This document shows positions 34,045 to 43,872 of a stretch of DNA of 64,000 nucleotides, piece by piece (within the stretch, counting starts at the first letter, position 1; each line of letters opens with the position of its first letter). The notes under the pieces are model-generated. The model saw only the letters and a program-made list of their open reading frames with translations, did no database searches and was not told the DNA's origin. The stretch spans positions 1 to 64,000 of the forward strand of contig SAUG01000018.1 in the NCBI GenBank assembly GCA_011316305.1, written 5' to 3'. Origin of the DNA: Rusavskia elegans (lineage: Eukaryota > Ascomycota > Lecanoromycetes > Teloschistales > Teloschistaceae). A program made the position numbers and the translations under genes.

Positions 34045-36258
34045 CTATTGATCTAATGTATGTTGTATCCATGCCAGCACGATGAAAACCAGGAAACTAA
34101 CCGCTGTGAATTCGAGATTTGTCAGCTTGGTGGGATCCGGCATGTGCTTTTTGGTCGCTTTGTTTGGATGAGGTTGAGGGCAGATTTTGGCTTGTTGCGT
34201 TGGTGAGATCCTCCTTGCTCTGGAGGTAAGAGAAGTGTTGTATAGGTTCCATGGATGTGTCGCCGGCGCGTTCGCTGCTTGTGTGATTGGTTGACCTCGA
34301 TATTCTCCAGACGTACCGGCAATCATCCCTGGTCCACTTGATGGTACCTGATCTTTTGATGCCTGTGAGTTTGAAGGCAATTGCTGCTCGCGACTGGACT
34401 CCAGTGCATTGAAGGGCGGCGGAATTAATTGGTTTGAGGAACGGCCTTTGGCTGCTTCTTGATGTAGGAATTCCATGTTGCTAGACTCCAGATACATGTC
34501 AGCTGAGATACTCCTCCGATGGTTGGGGGTTTCGGGGCACGATGCGTGTGGGTGTTCAGAGTCTAGGATATCTGCATCAATCTTGATTGGGCGTCCTGGT
34601 GGTCGATGGGGCAGTTCTCCTGTATCAAGATAGATTTGATAGTCTGGATCTTCGTAAAAGCCCAGTGTATCTGAAACATATTCTGTTGTGTCATCCGTGA
34701 GTGCCTCTGGCAATCCAATGGGCAAAGGCCCTCCATCTTCATTTCCCAAAGTCGCCTTGGTGAAGAGGTCACACTGAGCCAACGCGACTTGCATGTTCTT
34801 CTGTCGCCATTGCCCATAATTGCTCATGCCACCTTTCTGCATGTCGTCTGCCACCTGACTCAAGAGCTCCGGTAGCCATTCCTTTCCATATCGAAAACTG
34901 TAGTCCGCTTCTACCATAGCAGCTGTAGAGTTCTGAATTGACCGCAAGGGTTGCAGCAAAAGGGCGAGGTCATTTAGATTTGGCTCCCATCTGATATCGT
35001 CTTCGATGTCATCAAGATGCATCCGGGTGTATATGATGACTTCTATCTTCGGCGATGATGCCCCAGGAAATGGCAGATCCATTTGCCAAAGTGCTTCCAT
35101 CTGCCAACGTAAGAAATGGCGCGAGAAGCGCCTAACCGCACTTGTGAGGTCCTGTAATTCCAATATCCCAGCAATTGGTCCAGGCAGCTCAATCAATAGC
35201 TTGATAGAGGTGAATTTGGCAAAGTTGATGAACCGCAAAACACCCGATGGGTAGGTGCCGTCAAGGATCAATCCGGGGTTGCTCGACTGTGCTTTTCCAA
35301 AGTTCACTCCGCGTGCCGATGGGTCACGAGTAGTAGTGAAAATGACGGCTAGACTGCGATTGTGGTAGAATTGCGTATCAATCTCGTCATGGATTTTTTT
35401 GCTAGCTCTGAGTAATCCCAAAGTATGGTTGTCTTCGATTTTCGGTAGATCTGAATTTGTTAGCCTCTGCGATTGCTCAGGCTCGAGCTTCATGCGGAAG
35501 TTGGTTGTCGGGATGATGATTTCCCATATCTGCAAACGAATTTCTGGTGGTAAGACGCTGAGTGAGCCTAGACCGGCTTGGAAAGGGCGACTGGGCAGAC
35601 AAGAGATAAGATCGCCGTGCACTTCTGCTTCTGCTAGATGCAATGTGCCTTCCAGTTGAGGTACCGCTGCATCCTTGCTCTCACCCGTCTTTGAGTTTGG
35701 CAGAGTGTGTGATACATCTTCGACGCGTACGACTTCGTCGATCTTGGCGCCAGTTGTCTCGGATGAGTCTTCTATGTCATCTTGTTCTTCTATATCACTC
35801 GAATACCTCAAGTCTCCCCTATCGGATCTATTGGTCGATTGAGATGGGCCGAGTAAGCTGAGCTCGTGTATAAGATTCTGAATAGCCTGCTCAATCTCTT
35901 CGTCCTCGCTATCGCTTGAGTGGTCTGAGCTGGATGTACTGGCCGCAGCTACCCCCACATCTCGTCTGGTAAGCTCATCTAAATTTGACATAGCAGCTGG
36001 GAGCTCCTCCAGGCAGAAGTGTGGTAACTTGGTCATCCTCAAGTTGGAGACCAGTAGAAGAGTGGATAGATACATCATACGCCAGAAGTGATGTCCCGCT
36101 CTGTTGTCAGCTAGCTGTAAGAGACAAAGAAAATGTTGACTCGGATACGCAACTATTTTTGTTTCATTGTTGACAACATCGTTTATTGAAAATTCTGACG
36201 GCTTGTTCGTCATCTCATCACTTCTACTCCAAAGGACGGCAGGACAAGCACAGGACAT
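34045..36258 (-). CDS. 2EXR-type protein with C-terminal tail anchor
   Basis: A single frame of 737 codons; the ATG at 36258 is first, and an alternative start at 35991 (MSNLDELTRRDVG) would fit the conserved part better. The recognisable block starts near residue 225: LPSRPFQAGLGSLSVLPPEI then RLQIWEIIIP. This is the 2EXR-like signature of fungal proteins (an F-box-like LPPEIRxxIWE opening), followed by RASKKIHDEIDTQFYHNRSL. The N-terminal 200 residues are acidic and Ser-rich. The C-terminus ends with one hydrophobic segment (FTAVSFLVFIVLAWI) four to six residues before the stop, so it is probably tail-anchored. The function of 2EXR proteins is unknown. A clear paralogue lies at 61527-62546; both share EWLPELLSQVADDMQKGG exactly, and a matching LPIG(L/P)PE motif. 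Confidence 0.75.
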   Translation of the reverse strand: MSCACPAVLWSRSDEMTNKPSEFSINDVVNNETKIVAYPSQHFLCLLQLADNRAGHHFWRMMYLSTLLLVSNLRMTKLPHFCLEELPAAMSNLDELTRRDVGVAAASTSSSDHSSDSEDEEIEQAIQNLIHELSLLGPSQSTNRSDRGDLRYSSDIEEQDDIEDSSETTGAKIDEVVRVEDVSHTLPNSKTGESKDAAVPQLEGTLHLAEAEVHGDLISCLPSRPFQAGLGSLSVLPPEIRLQIWEIIIPTTNFRMKLEPEQSQRLTNSDLPKIEDNHTLGLLRASKKIHDEIDTQFYHNRSLAVIFTTTRDPSARGVNFGKAQSSNPGLILDGTYPSGVLRFINFAKFTSIKLLIELPGPIAGILELQDLTSAVRRFSRHFLRWQMEALWQMDLPFPGASSPKIEVIIYTRMHLDDIEDDIRWEPNLNDLALLLQPLRSIQNSTAAMVEADYSFRYGKEWLPELLSQVADDMQKGGMSNYGQWRQKNMQVALAQCDLFTKATLGNEDGGPLPIGLPEALTDDTTEYVSDTLGFYEDPDYQIYLDTGELPHRPPGRPIKIDADILDSEHPHASCPETPNHRRSISADMYLESSNMEFLHQEAAKGRSSNQLIPPPFNALESSREQQLPSNSQASKDQVPSSGPGMIAGTSGEYRGQPITQAANAPATHPWNLYNTSLTSRARRISPTQQAKICPQPHPNKATKKHMPDPTKLTNLEFTAVSFLVFIVLAWIQHTLDQ

Positions 36259-36978
36259 TTCTATAGAGGCTGCGATTGCGGTAGAACTGCAGAGAGTACA
36301 GTGAACAGTAGATTAGTGAGGCCAGTCAAAGAGCACCCTATGACCCCAAAAGAATTGCCCGCACCTTATAGGCGTCAAAGGCCCATTTCCTACGATCTCT
36401 GAGAGAGAGAAGATTGGGCATTCGGGACGTTGTTGGTCTTATGCATCTCGAAAGTTTCATTCCTTCTTGCCTCATTGTCTGAAACCTGTGCCTCGGTTTC
36501 GAAACAGTCAAACGTTCAGGTCGGTCAATACACTGTCCCACACGACTGAGAACATACAATTATCTTCTTCCACGAGTGTCTTCAAGGCAGCCGAATCTCA
36601 TGCACCACTCCGAAAAATGCATCCGAGCCATCTCCTCTTCATCCATCGATCTTGTAGAGCTTTGACCCTGGAAAGCTGGATACCAGAGTTAATCACAGGT
36701 TGTGGAGCTCAATTCAACAATTTCCCTCGTACAGAAGTCCTCGCAGTCTGATGCCGTAAATTGTGGACGGGTTGATTGTACCCTACCCAAGGTACACATA
36801 CTGGTCCTCGAGTCAGCCCGCTAGTCGCGTAAAAAGGGGTTTTACTATGCGGACACCTTTTGCCGCGAGAGCCGCGCGTACCCCCCAACTGGCCGAAGCT
36901 AGCGGGGTTGAGCTGACGAGCAATCGTGCGGTAAGGTATTCCTCTACTCTAGGAGGCTCTCGTGCCGTCAGAGAAGAA
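36259..36978. promoter_or_regulatory. Divergent promoter, 2EXR gene / DUF89 gene
   Basis: The 720 bp between two divergent genes. An interrupted inverted repeat (GTCAGC...CCGCTAG at 36812-36824 against 36899-36916) lies just upstream of the DUF89 start and could be a hairpin or a degraded MITE. Confidence 0.45.
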
Positions 36979-38676
36979 ATGGAACACGATACAGATACAC
37001 GTCAGTATGCTGACATATAGTAGCAAATCTCAGGCTGAGCATGAAACAGCACCTTACACTACTTCGGACCAAACATCCTTTGCATACGTTTCTGCCCGGG
37101 ATCGGTGGCCCGTCATTCTGGTAAGTGGTATTCTTTCTTCAAGGGAAATCGCCTCGCTCATTACTTATGGCTGAAGACAGGAGCTATCGACGACCTACAC
37201 CGAGCTATCACCGCCTGCAAAGACGATGAAAAGATTGCAGACGGTAAAACCATTGTCGAGGGTTTGACCAAGCTCAAGTACGAGCTCCAACACAATCGAC
37301 CATTGACGTGAGCTTCGATACCTACCACCGATTGATATGAAGGCTGAGAGCTTCAGGCCATTGACCGACGACGGCCGACAAGACGTTGCAAACTACAACC
37401 GAGATCTCAACGCACTTGGCTCGCCCACATGGTTCAACGTGCCATGGTTGTACGCCGAATGCTACCTCTACCGGTAAGGACGCTCCTCCAGCAGCTCGTC
37501 AAAACTAATTACGAGAAGATAGACGCATGAGTACCTACTTCGCCCTTTCAACTCACTGGCAATCGTACGATGTATTCGCACGACAGAAGCTGTCCACCTT
37601 CGTATCATCTCGACCCGCCGTTCTGGAGCTGGCGGCCAAGTACAAACAGCTGATCAACCAACTAAAAAGCAATGTTCCAGTTTCAAAGACACCGGAAGAG
37701 ATAGGAGATGCGGAGAAGCTGCTGTTTTCTGAAATGTGTGAGATCTGCCTATGGGGTAATGCAACGGATCTTTCTCTGCTGACTGCCCTCACCTACGACG
37801 ATATTCAGAAGTTGCAAGGATCAGAGGCTCGGAAGGTCCAAGAGAAGAACATACTTGTCAATGATCTGCCAGCAGCTTACCGAACGCTTAAGGCTGCTCA
37901 AAACACTGATCCCAAGGGCGAACGGAGAGTCGACATCGTCTTGGATAACGCCGGCTTCGAACTTTTTGTCGATCTCATACTGGCTGGCTATCTCCTCGCA
38001 GCTGGTCTAGCCACACAAATCGTCTTGCACCCCAAGTCCATCCCGTGGTTTGTTTCCGACGTGCTGCCCGCGGACTTCGCTTCGCTGTTGAACGCGCTGG
38101 CGGATCCTCAAGCTCTTTACGCGGCGCCTTCGAATAACGATAAAGATCATGTTGGAGCACCTACTCCACTATCTGATCGGGAGGTTTCCGAGCTGTCGTT
38201 CCTCTTCGAGCACTGGAGTAGCCTGCATCAAGAGGGTCAGCTAACCATTCGACCGAATCTGTTCTGGACCGGCCCGGGGAGCTACTGGCGCTTACCATCA
38301 TCTGCGCCTGACCTACACCAGGATCTCCAGGAGAGCGAGCTTGTGATCTTCAAGGGCGATTTGAATTATCGCAAGCTAGCCGGCGACGTAAGTTCAAAAT
38401 CCACGAATGGCATGGAAGCATCACTTTTGACAGTTGTCCCAGGCAATGTGGTCGACCACTGTTCCTTTCAGTGATGCATTAGGACCCATGGGCCCTGGTT
38501 CCGGCATCCGCACCCTCGCATTGCGCACCTGCAAAGCAGACACTGTTGTGGGACTACCAGCCGGTGAAGACGAGCGTTTGAAAAGCATGGAGGGCGGTGG
38601 TGGCGACACTGGAGCTAGGAAATGGGCCTGGTCTGGCAAATGGGCTGTGGTGCAATTCTGCGACGGCAAAGCTTGA
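36979..38676 (+). CDS. DUF89 / ARMT1-like damage-control phosphatase
   Basis: A cytosolic metal-dependent phosphatase of the DUF89 family (yeast YMR027W/Hrt2, human ARMT1), thought to remove damaged sugar phosphates; methyltransferase activity has also been reported for the human protein. Six exons: 36979-37000, 37050-37120, 37177-37307, 37357-37473, 37523-38387, 38443-38676, giving 479 residues. The tiny first exon gives MEHDTDTP, a usual start. Family motifs: SFAYVSARDRWPVIL, TGAIDDLHRAI, GSPTWFNVPWLYAECYLYRR, LWGNATDLSLL, and the metal-site block VDIVLDNAGFELFVDL (about 248-263), where the Asp and Asn of DNAGFE coordinate metal. The C-terminal KGDLNYRKLAGD block continues across the last intron into SGIRTLALRTCKAD. 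The conserved motifs across every junction support the exon structure. Confidence 0.9.
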
Positions 38677-39249
38677 CTGGATGTCCCTTTCATGAGAAAT
38701 AGACATAGAGCTGACTGGAAATAGACTTGAGGATCATCTGTGAACCTAACAGATATACTGTTCATGGTACTCTACGGATAAGTTCCTGTGATTTGTTGGA
38801 GATCGGGCGGCAAGTGCTTGCGCCTCGGAATATCTGCTGCTGTTATCGTGATCAGCTGGTCTAACCAGGTGTGGTTGTTGTGCAGAACCGAGGGGCCGAT
38901 CGAAATTGGTGTCTTCTGTGATTCACGAGTATGGGATCTGGATTATCACGTACTTTTAGGTGCTATGACAGCAATGTCATTATCAAGGTAAGTATGGTGT
39001 TCTGTGTATCATTCATCTACGCCAGTTTCGCGGCAGTGTGAAGGCGTAAAGGTGAGTCAGTAGCTTCAGTATATATTTTGTCGGCTGTTCGCCCCCGTAG
39101 CTTTCTACTTCCTCTCCACCATCGATATTAACAAGCAAAGCAGCACACCGCTGGTGTCTTTTTTAACGTGATCTAATGAGCGCCAAATCCAGCACCTAGT
39201 ACCCAAACTGACGTACTAATCGGGTGCTTTTCTCGAACCCGGTTCAACG
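38677..39249. promoter_or_regulatory. Upstream region of the E2-like gene
   Basis: This 573-bp gap between plus-strand genes should hold the DUF89 3' end and the promoter of the next gene. A TATATTT box-like sequence lies near 39070. No other feature. Confidence 0.4.
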
Positions 39250-41413
39250 ATGTCCAAGCTCCTCAAGAAGACTCTAGTCGGTGGGAAGGGAGGTGGAACT
39301 GGGGGAAGAAGTGGGAGTGGAAGTGAGAGTGCCTCCAGCTCAAAGGCACAGAAGCCGCTTGTAGTCCACCAGAATGACGAAGAGGTTGCACGGGCATTGA
39401 GCAAAGAGCTCAATGCAGGCTACGATGAGCACGATGGTTTACAAGACCATCGAAACAGTGAATCCGCATATCCCGAGGAGATCGAAAATTCAATCAAACA
39501 TGTTCAAAAGTTTGCAAAAGACGCGCTCCGAACGACGTGCCATAAGTGCGACAACCCGCTCATCGAAAACCTTGATGTGGACTATTGGATCCGGAGATGG
39601 AAGAAGGGCGGACGTTTGAGCGGATTCAAATGTCAATGTGGTGCCACTACATGTCTGGGATGTGCCGATGAACCACAGACTGGATCCCAGAAATACATGG
39701 GGGAATATGAAGGGATGGAGCTTGACTGGTGCTGCAACAAAGGCGCTGCCTTCGTTGCGTGGGTCCTTCTCAGCTTGTATGACCACATGGAGCTCAATTT
39801 GCAGGCAAGGAGTCAACAATCTCTACCCACCGCCAAACGAGATCGGAAGAATGGTGTTGGTTTCGGAGCCAACATTCGTAACCAGCCTGGAGCGATGGAG
39901 GGCGATTGGGTCAATGGTCGATACGAATACCGTGTCCCTGGGCTGAAGCAGGCGCTCAACTTCAAACAAGTCGATTCGAAGACCGACGGAGTGACTAGTT
40001 GGGTGTTTGGTATGCTCATTGAACTCCTGCCGAAAAAGCAGGAGACCACGAAGAAGGTGTGTTGTAACATTGGGAGGCATGGACGCTGGGCTAATGAAAA
40101 CAATGGAACAGGTATCACCTGCTTTAGCCTCGATGATTGAGTTAAGTTTGCTGCAGGATAGGACTGCGCAGCTACTAAGGAATGATAGCTTGCAAGATGT
40201 GGACAAGCGAGCGGATCTTTATTTCGCAACATTCGAATTCGTGGAGCGGCTATTCCATCATCCATCGCTGGACCACTTGGTCAAGGAAGATCGGTTCATG
40301 AAGAGGCAAAGCGCGGGCCTCCACGCTATAGCAACGGACTGGAGAGGCAAAGGGAAGAGTAGGGCTGCAACATCCTTGACAGTGGCGCATAGGAGCGAGG
40401 GTATGGCCTCATCATTGATCGCATGCCTCACAAACTTGGCGACCCAGAGCAAGGTCCTCCTCAGCGGGTCTCACAACAAAGCAGCAGGCGAAGACATCCT
40501 CGAAATCGCCAAGCGGATCCAGAAGCTTCACACCCGCCTCGCTCCACCGACAGCGAAAATGGCCACCATCACCACCTGGAAGGAATACCTCCAAGCTCAT
40601 GCCGTCACTCGGAGACCCGACGTTGCAAAACGCCTCTGCGCTTTCTCCACCGAAAAAGCTCGAGCAGTCAAAACCTCCCCCAAAAATCGCATGGCTCGCC
40701 TCGTCACCGAAACCTCCGAAATGACAACCTCCCTCCCCGAGAACGTTTTCGTCGTCATCGATGATGTCCGCCCAGACATCATGAAAGCCCTCATCATCGG
40801 CCCCAAAGGAACACCCTACGAAGGCGGCCTCTTCGAATTCGATATCGTTTGCGGTGAAAACTACCCCGCTGAACCCCCGTCCTTCCAGATCGTGACGACG
40901 GGCCAGGGCAGAATCCAATTTAACCCGAATCTGTACACTAACGGGAAGGTTTGTTTGTCGTTGCTGGGTACGTGGACCGGTGGGCCTGAAACGAAATGGC
41001 AGCCATACAAATCGACTATTGCATCCGTGCTCGTCAGCATCCAAGCGATGATCCTGGTAGAATGGCCACTTGAGAACGAGCCCAGGTTTGAGGGAATACA
41101 TAATACGACTGCAGGCATGGGACAGTGCCTGAGGTATAACCATGGGATACGGAGAGATACGTTGAAGCATGCGACTTTGGACTGGCTCGTTCAACCGGCG
41201 AGGAGGACTGGGCTGTGGAAGGATGTGGTGAATGATTATTTCCGGTTTTGCGGGAGGGGGCTCGTGGAGAGTGCGAGGAATGCGGAGAAGGAATATCAGA
41301 TTGCTAGAAAGAAGTTTACGGGGACGAGTGTTGGGAAGGTGGGAGTTTCGTCGGGTGAGATTGAAAGTTTGATTGTGGAGGTTGAGAAGGCGATTAAGCA
41401 GTATGTGAAGTAA
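39250..41413 (+). CDS. Large E2 ubiquitin-conjugating protein with Cys-rich N-terminus
   Basis: Two exons, 39250-40056 and 40112-41413, give 702 residues. The C-terminal part (about 480-650) is a UBC core: GTPYEGGLFEFDIVCGENYPAEPP, then FNPNLYTNGKVCLSLLGTW with the active cysteine at about 550. It resembles large E2 proteins of the UBE2O/BIRC6 type, which can act as combined E2/E3 enzymes. The N-terminal region carries a cysteine pattern between residues 96 and 162 (CHKC, then CQCGATTCLGC, then CC before NKGAAFVAW) that looks like a zinc-binding, IBR/RING-like module. A helical middle segment (MIELSLLQDRTAQLLRNDSLQDVDKRA) matches other fungal members as I remember them. The intron falls between codons and keeps the frame. 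The E2 call is firm; the zinc module and a hybrid function are inference. Confidence 0.82.
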
Positions 41414-41752
41414 GTCTCTTGGATGGGGAGAGGGTGGGATCGAGGACGGTGACATCTTCTGGAGAAGAAGACTTGCTAGGATGCCTCTGTGACTGGGTTT
41501 TGTATGCCTGCAATGAGTATTTCATAAGCGACTGTTATATAAGTACTTAAGCAATTACAGATCGGACACGGATATCATCACAGACCAAATCGGTTCTCTT
41601 ACAAGAGTTTTGCCGAGACTTGGACTCGGGACCTTCAGATCGCAACGGCTTGCCTTTGCAATACGATGAAGATCGAATGCCTTTGTTCGTACATATCATT
41701 TTGGCTCATCCACCATGGCAAAATTTCTTGAAATTTTTTTTTTTTGGAGACG

Positions 41753-41899
41753 TGCCCAGACCTGGAATCGAACCAGGATCTTCAACATGGAATCCGATAG
41801 CCTCCAAGGACCGTCGAGTAGACAGAAACCAAGGGGGATTTCTCCCGCAAGGCGCATCGGACGTTCCGCTGATGCGTTTGCCAGTTACGCCACCTGGGC
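41753..41899 (-). tRNA. tRNA-like locus with long anticodon-loop insert (copy 1)
   Basis: Read on the minus strand, the ends pair as an acceptor stem (GCCCAGG with TCTGGGC, then A). U8, a 4-bp D stem (GCGT/ACGC) with a GG-containing loop, and a T arm (CCTGG TTCGATT CCAGG) are all present. The anticodon stem TCAGC pairs with GTTGA, but an insert of about 80 bases fills the loop. The insert extends the stem (GGAA with TTCC, TCCGAT with ATCGGA) and contains a GGGA-GAAA-TCCC hairpin. No U33 or anticodon can be assigned, so this may be a tRNA gene with a large intron, a tRNA pseudogene, or a tRNA-derived RNA. On the minus strand the downstream flank is A-rich, not a T-run terminator. Confidence 0.45.
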
Positions 41900-42111
41900 T
41901 TGTTGGTGAATGACGTTTTAAATAAGGCTCTTATGAAGAGGTAAATGGTTTACCATAGTAGCTAGCACAAGACATGAGTGATAGAAGTTCGTTATACGTT
42001 TGAAGTTCACCCTCCACTGGTACCATAATAAATTCCCGAATCCCTTGCTTGCTATTGCAAATTGACCATCAACCTAGAATGGGCAACAACCCAAAAATCA
42101 AAAAGGAGATG

Positions 42112-42255
42112 TGCCCAGACCTGGAATCGAACCAGGATCCTCAGCATGGCGAGTCCGACAGCCGCAATGCTCTTGTCTTTCGACTGAGTCATAGGGGCGT
42201 ACCCCCGGGCTGATCGGGTTTTGCGCTGATGCGTTGACCGTTACGCCACCTGGGC
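42112..42255 (-). tRNA. tRNA-like locus with long anticodon-loop insert (copy 2)
   Basis: This has the same architecture and near-identical ends as the copy at 41753-41899: acceptor GCCCAGG/TCTGGGC, D stem GCGT/ACGC, T arm CCTGG/CCAGG, and anticodon stem TCAGC/GCTGA. Its insert of about 75 bases differs in sequence but again forms a long stem (CCGA with TCGG, CAGCC with GGCTG) and a GGGG/CCCC hairpin, which is covariation-like. Downstream on the minus strand there are two T-runs of five (near 42100-42104 and 42093-42097), suitable as an RNA polymerase III terminator. The identity of the amino acid cannot be read. The TCAGC/GCTGA stem is reminiscent of tRNA-Arg, which is a guess. Confidence 0.5.
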
Positions 42256-42839
42256 AGTTGTTGTGATGAGTTGTGGAGAAGTGATACTTGAGCATGCACT
42301 GCTATGGAGGATGGGTGGGAAGTGGGAGGGTCCTCTACGATGGTCAAATGTGGATAAGAACACGGTCACTTACAGGCTAATATGATCCTAGAAAAAGTGG
42401 AAGGGGTTGCGGATTGAATCCTAAGCCAAGTAATCTTACTTTGCGTCTTTGAATTCTGCCATGATTTCCCCGTTCATCTCCCCCATGGTGAAATAGTCAT
42501 GCCAGTGCTCGTGTCTCAAAGTTCTTCGTGTCTTTGGTGCGACCCCGCAACCTCCCAAGACCTGGACCATCCCTTATAATCATCCTACAGCTTCACTGCG
42601 AGGCATGCGGCCTCCTTCTGAAGACCTATGGATACAATCGCCAGTCCACTGACAAGTCCTACAAACGATAGCAAGGCTATCGAGAATAGGACCCTCCAAT
42701 TCTTCATTCTCCGGACGCGTCATCGACCATTCACCGGTTCAGGATCAAGTGACAGTCAGCGTTCCAGCAAATCCCACTAGCTCTCCTTGTCCAACGACAT
42801 ACAAGTATCCAGTCATTGCTATCGTCATATTCTAGAGCC
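42256..42839. other. Intergenic region between tRNA-like locus and DCP1
   Basis: About 580 bp without a coding frame I can support. It should hold the upstream region of the tRNA-like locus and the 3' end of DCP1. Confidence 0.4.
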
Positions 42840-43406
42840 TCACCCATTCGTCGAGACATTTCTGGCGGCTCTCGCGGCGCAATCTTGAATGATCTTGGCA
42901 TTTACGTCCCTCATCCCCGCCGTCGAGCTTCCCTCATCTTCTTCGAAGATCCAAAGACCCCAGATGTTTTCTTCTCCCACTTCATCGCTTGTAGACCGAA
43001 GGATGATATACCCGGCTTCGTAATCAATGTCTCCACTTAATGGACAGATGAAATCATTCAATCCTTTTCTGTTCAGTACGACCACTGAGTACTTCTCTCC
43101 ACCATTCATTGATTCGGGGTTCTGTTGGCAAATGAATAATGTCCCTTCGATCCCAGATTTCTCCCACGCTGGACCGCTTTGAGGGGTGGAGGTGAAAATG
43201 TAGACGACAGCGTAGGGGGCTATTGATACGATGGATGTGGTGGAGGGGAGGTGCCGCTGTAGAACCGAGAGATTGAGTTCAGCGTTTGTGCGTTGGGGTG
43301 GAAGGTCTTGAGTAGGGGGAAGTGGGATATCGGAGTCGTATTGGTCGGAGGGTTGGAGGTGAGCGGACTGGCGGCGTTGGTGGGTTTTTGGTTTTTTGGG
43401 CGTCAT
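42840..43406 (-). CDS. DCP1: mRNA-decapping subunit DCP1 (EVH1 fold)
   Basis: Activator of the DCP2 decapping enzyme in cytoplasmic mRNA decay and P-bodies. The 188-residue frame starts at the first ATG (43406, MTPKKPKTHQRRQSAHL); codons further upstream lack an ATG. After a basic, Pro-rich start, the EVH1/DCP1 domain covers about residues 42-180: NLSVLQRHLPS, IVSIAPYAVVYIFT, WEKSGIEGTLFICQQ, YSVVVLNRKGLNDFICPL, and IWGLWIFEEDEGSSTAGMR. Length and motif order match short fungal DCP1 proteins. It is a single exon. It is divergent from the phosphatase gene at 43873 with 466 bp between starts. Confidence 0.85.
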   Translation of the reverse strand: MTPKKPKTHQRRQSAHLQPSDQYDSDIPLPPTQDLPPQRTNAELNLSVLQRHLPSTTSIVSIAPYAVVYIFTSTPQSGPAWEKSGIEGTLFICQQNPESMNGGEKYSVVVLNRKGLNDFICPLSGDIDYEAGYIILRSTSDEVGEENIWGLWIFEEDEGSSTAGMRDVNAKIIQDCAARAARNVSTNG

Positions 43407-43872
43407 TGTGGACAGCTGAATCTGGTGTTTTGGGTTGTTGTCAAGAGCAGATGACTTCGGAAATGTCAAAGTGGTCGACCGTCGAGGAGGTGCTGCATAA
43501 CTCGGAGAACAGCCATGATCATTGGCTAGTCTTTGCCAATGAAGCCGAAGATATGGAAATTTTTCCTGTTTACGAGGCTGGTTCGCCTTCAGTTGATTGA
43601 TATATTGATGTCACGTGAAGGCAGATCGTAACGCCGAAGCGCGCGTCAACCGGAATGTGGCTTGGACCCTGAAGGGCTGGCCCGTTGAGACAGACAAGGG
43701 TTGAATGGAAGCTGGAAGATCAGGTGGTACTCATGATGGCCTTCCAGAGTACTCCCATGGTCTTCCGAGGCGAGCCACCTTGACCATGTCAGCCTGACCA
43801 TGCGGTCATCTACAACAAAGCCATCAACTGCGTCGACTATCCCGCGGATGCGAAGCTGCTCCAAAGCAAGGG
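43407..43872. promoter_or_regulatory. Divergent promoter, DCP1 / inositol phosphatase
   Basis: The 466 bp between divergent starts contains a TCACGTGA E-box near 43610-43617. No other feature is clear. Confidence 0.45.

Noticed and set aside
40412..41455. Minus-strand 347-codon frame
   Set aside because: It is fully antisense to the E2 core domain, whose catalytic motif is clear on the plus strand.
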